From: Podaxis mareebaensis
Taxonomy: Eukaryota; Basidiomycota; Agaricomycetes; Agaricales; Agaricaceae
DNA length: 64,000 bases
NCBI GenBank assembly: GCA_018524725.1
Contig: JAEUWP010000366.1
Span: 62,001-126,000, forward strand
Reading direction: 5' to 3'
How positions within the stretch are numbered: position 1 is the stretch's first letter; every line of letters starts with the position of its first letter. The notes beneath the pieces were generated by a model that searched no databases, was not told the origin of the DNA, and saw nothing but the letters and a program-made list of their open reading frames with translations. Made by a program: the position numbers and the translations under genes. Positions 62,915-64,000 of this stretch are shown piece by piece.

Positions 62915-62976
62915 GTTTGTGGTGAATGTGGTGAGGAGAGAAACGAGGCGAGCAGAATCTCATTACGCGTTCACTG

Positions 62977-62986
62977 GTCACGTGAC
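62977..62986. promoter_or_regulatory. CLEAR-like palindrome GTCACGTGAC in RPT1/VMA1 promoter
   Basis: The perfect 10-bp palindrome GTCACGTGAC lies in the 131-bp head-to-head promoter of RPT1 and the V-ATPase gene, 59 bp upstream of the latter's start codon. It contains the TCACGTGA octamer found in two other promoters here. In animals the same decamer is the CLEAR site bound by TFEB-type bHLH factors upstream of V-ATPase genes. In fungi, CACGTG is bound by Cbf1-like factors. Confidence 0.6.
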
Positions 62987-63045
62987 TGTCGGCTTGGACC
63001 GATGGCAAGGCAGGCTTGAAATGGATATCTCTCCTGCCCACAACC

Positions 63046-64000
<955 letters not shown>

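Overview
The window looks like nuclear DNA of an agaricomycete-type basidiomycete (mushroom-forming fungus). The evidence is dense genes broken by many introns of about 45-60 nt with GT..AG ends, a KDZ/CxC1 transposase relic and chromodomain Ty3/gypsy elements of the kind common in Agaricomycetes, and orthologues typical of fungi (Chs4/Skt5 chitin synthase activator, GAL7, JHD1, NUF2). Gene calls rest on translating the sequence by eye and recognising families. Exon edges are given only where I worked them out.

The left third (1-21,690) is a transposon island. Positions 1-2035 are the CpG-rich, apparently young 3' end of a Ty3/gypsy element: a spliced antisense gene, a polypurine tract and an LTR. 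From 2036 to about 21,690 the CpG dinucleotide almost vanishes. This block holds decayed relics: RNase H1 N-terminal/viroplasmin-like exons, a CxC1-KDZ transposase, a ~100-bp tandem repeat, a plus-strand gypsy 3' half (integrase, chromodomain, antisense ORFs, LTR) and a minus-strand gypsy 5' half (gag, protease, RT, RNase H) joined exactly to that LTR. Beyond these lie unrecognised sequence and a palindromic 34-bp-unit array.

From about 21.7 kb rightward the DNA is CpG-normal, compact housekeeping euchromatin. In order: Chs4/Skt5 (-), JHD1 histone demethylase (-), phosphoglycerate kinase (-), an RGG protein (+), SDA1 (+), a Nudix ADP-ribose pyrophosphatase (-), PNKP-type DNA 3'-phosphatase/5'-kinase (+), GAL7 (-), DDX41 RNA helicase (+), a type II membrane glycosyltransferase (+), a RecQ/Sgs1 helicase (-), NUF2 (+), an ING-type PHD protein (-), a TKL-type (pseudo)kinase with an MLKL-like N-terminus (+), a Cys-cluster transcription factor (-), a very long DYRK kinase (+), a mitochondrial PDK/BCKDK-type kinase (-), proteasome Rpt1 (-) and the start of V-ATPase subunit A (+).

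Genes are packed tightly. There are several head-to-head pairs with 130-270 bp between start codons, and tail-to-tail pairs that nearly touch (NUF2/ING) or overlap by stop codons (PNKP/GAL7). Three head-to-head promoters share the octamer TCACGTGA 60-68 bp upstream of the plus-strand start codon. The V-ATPase/proteasome promoter carries the full palindrome GTCACGTGAC.
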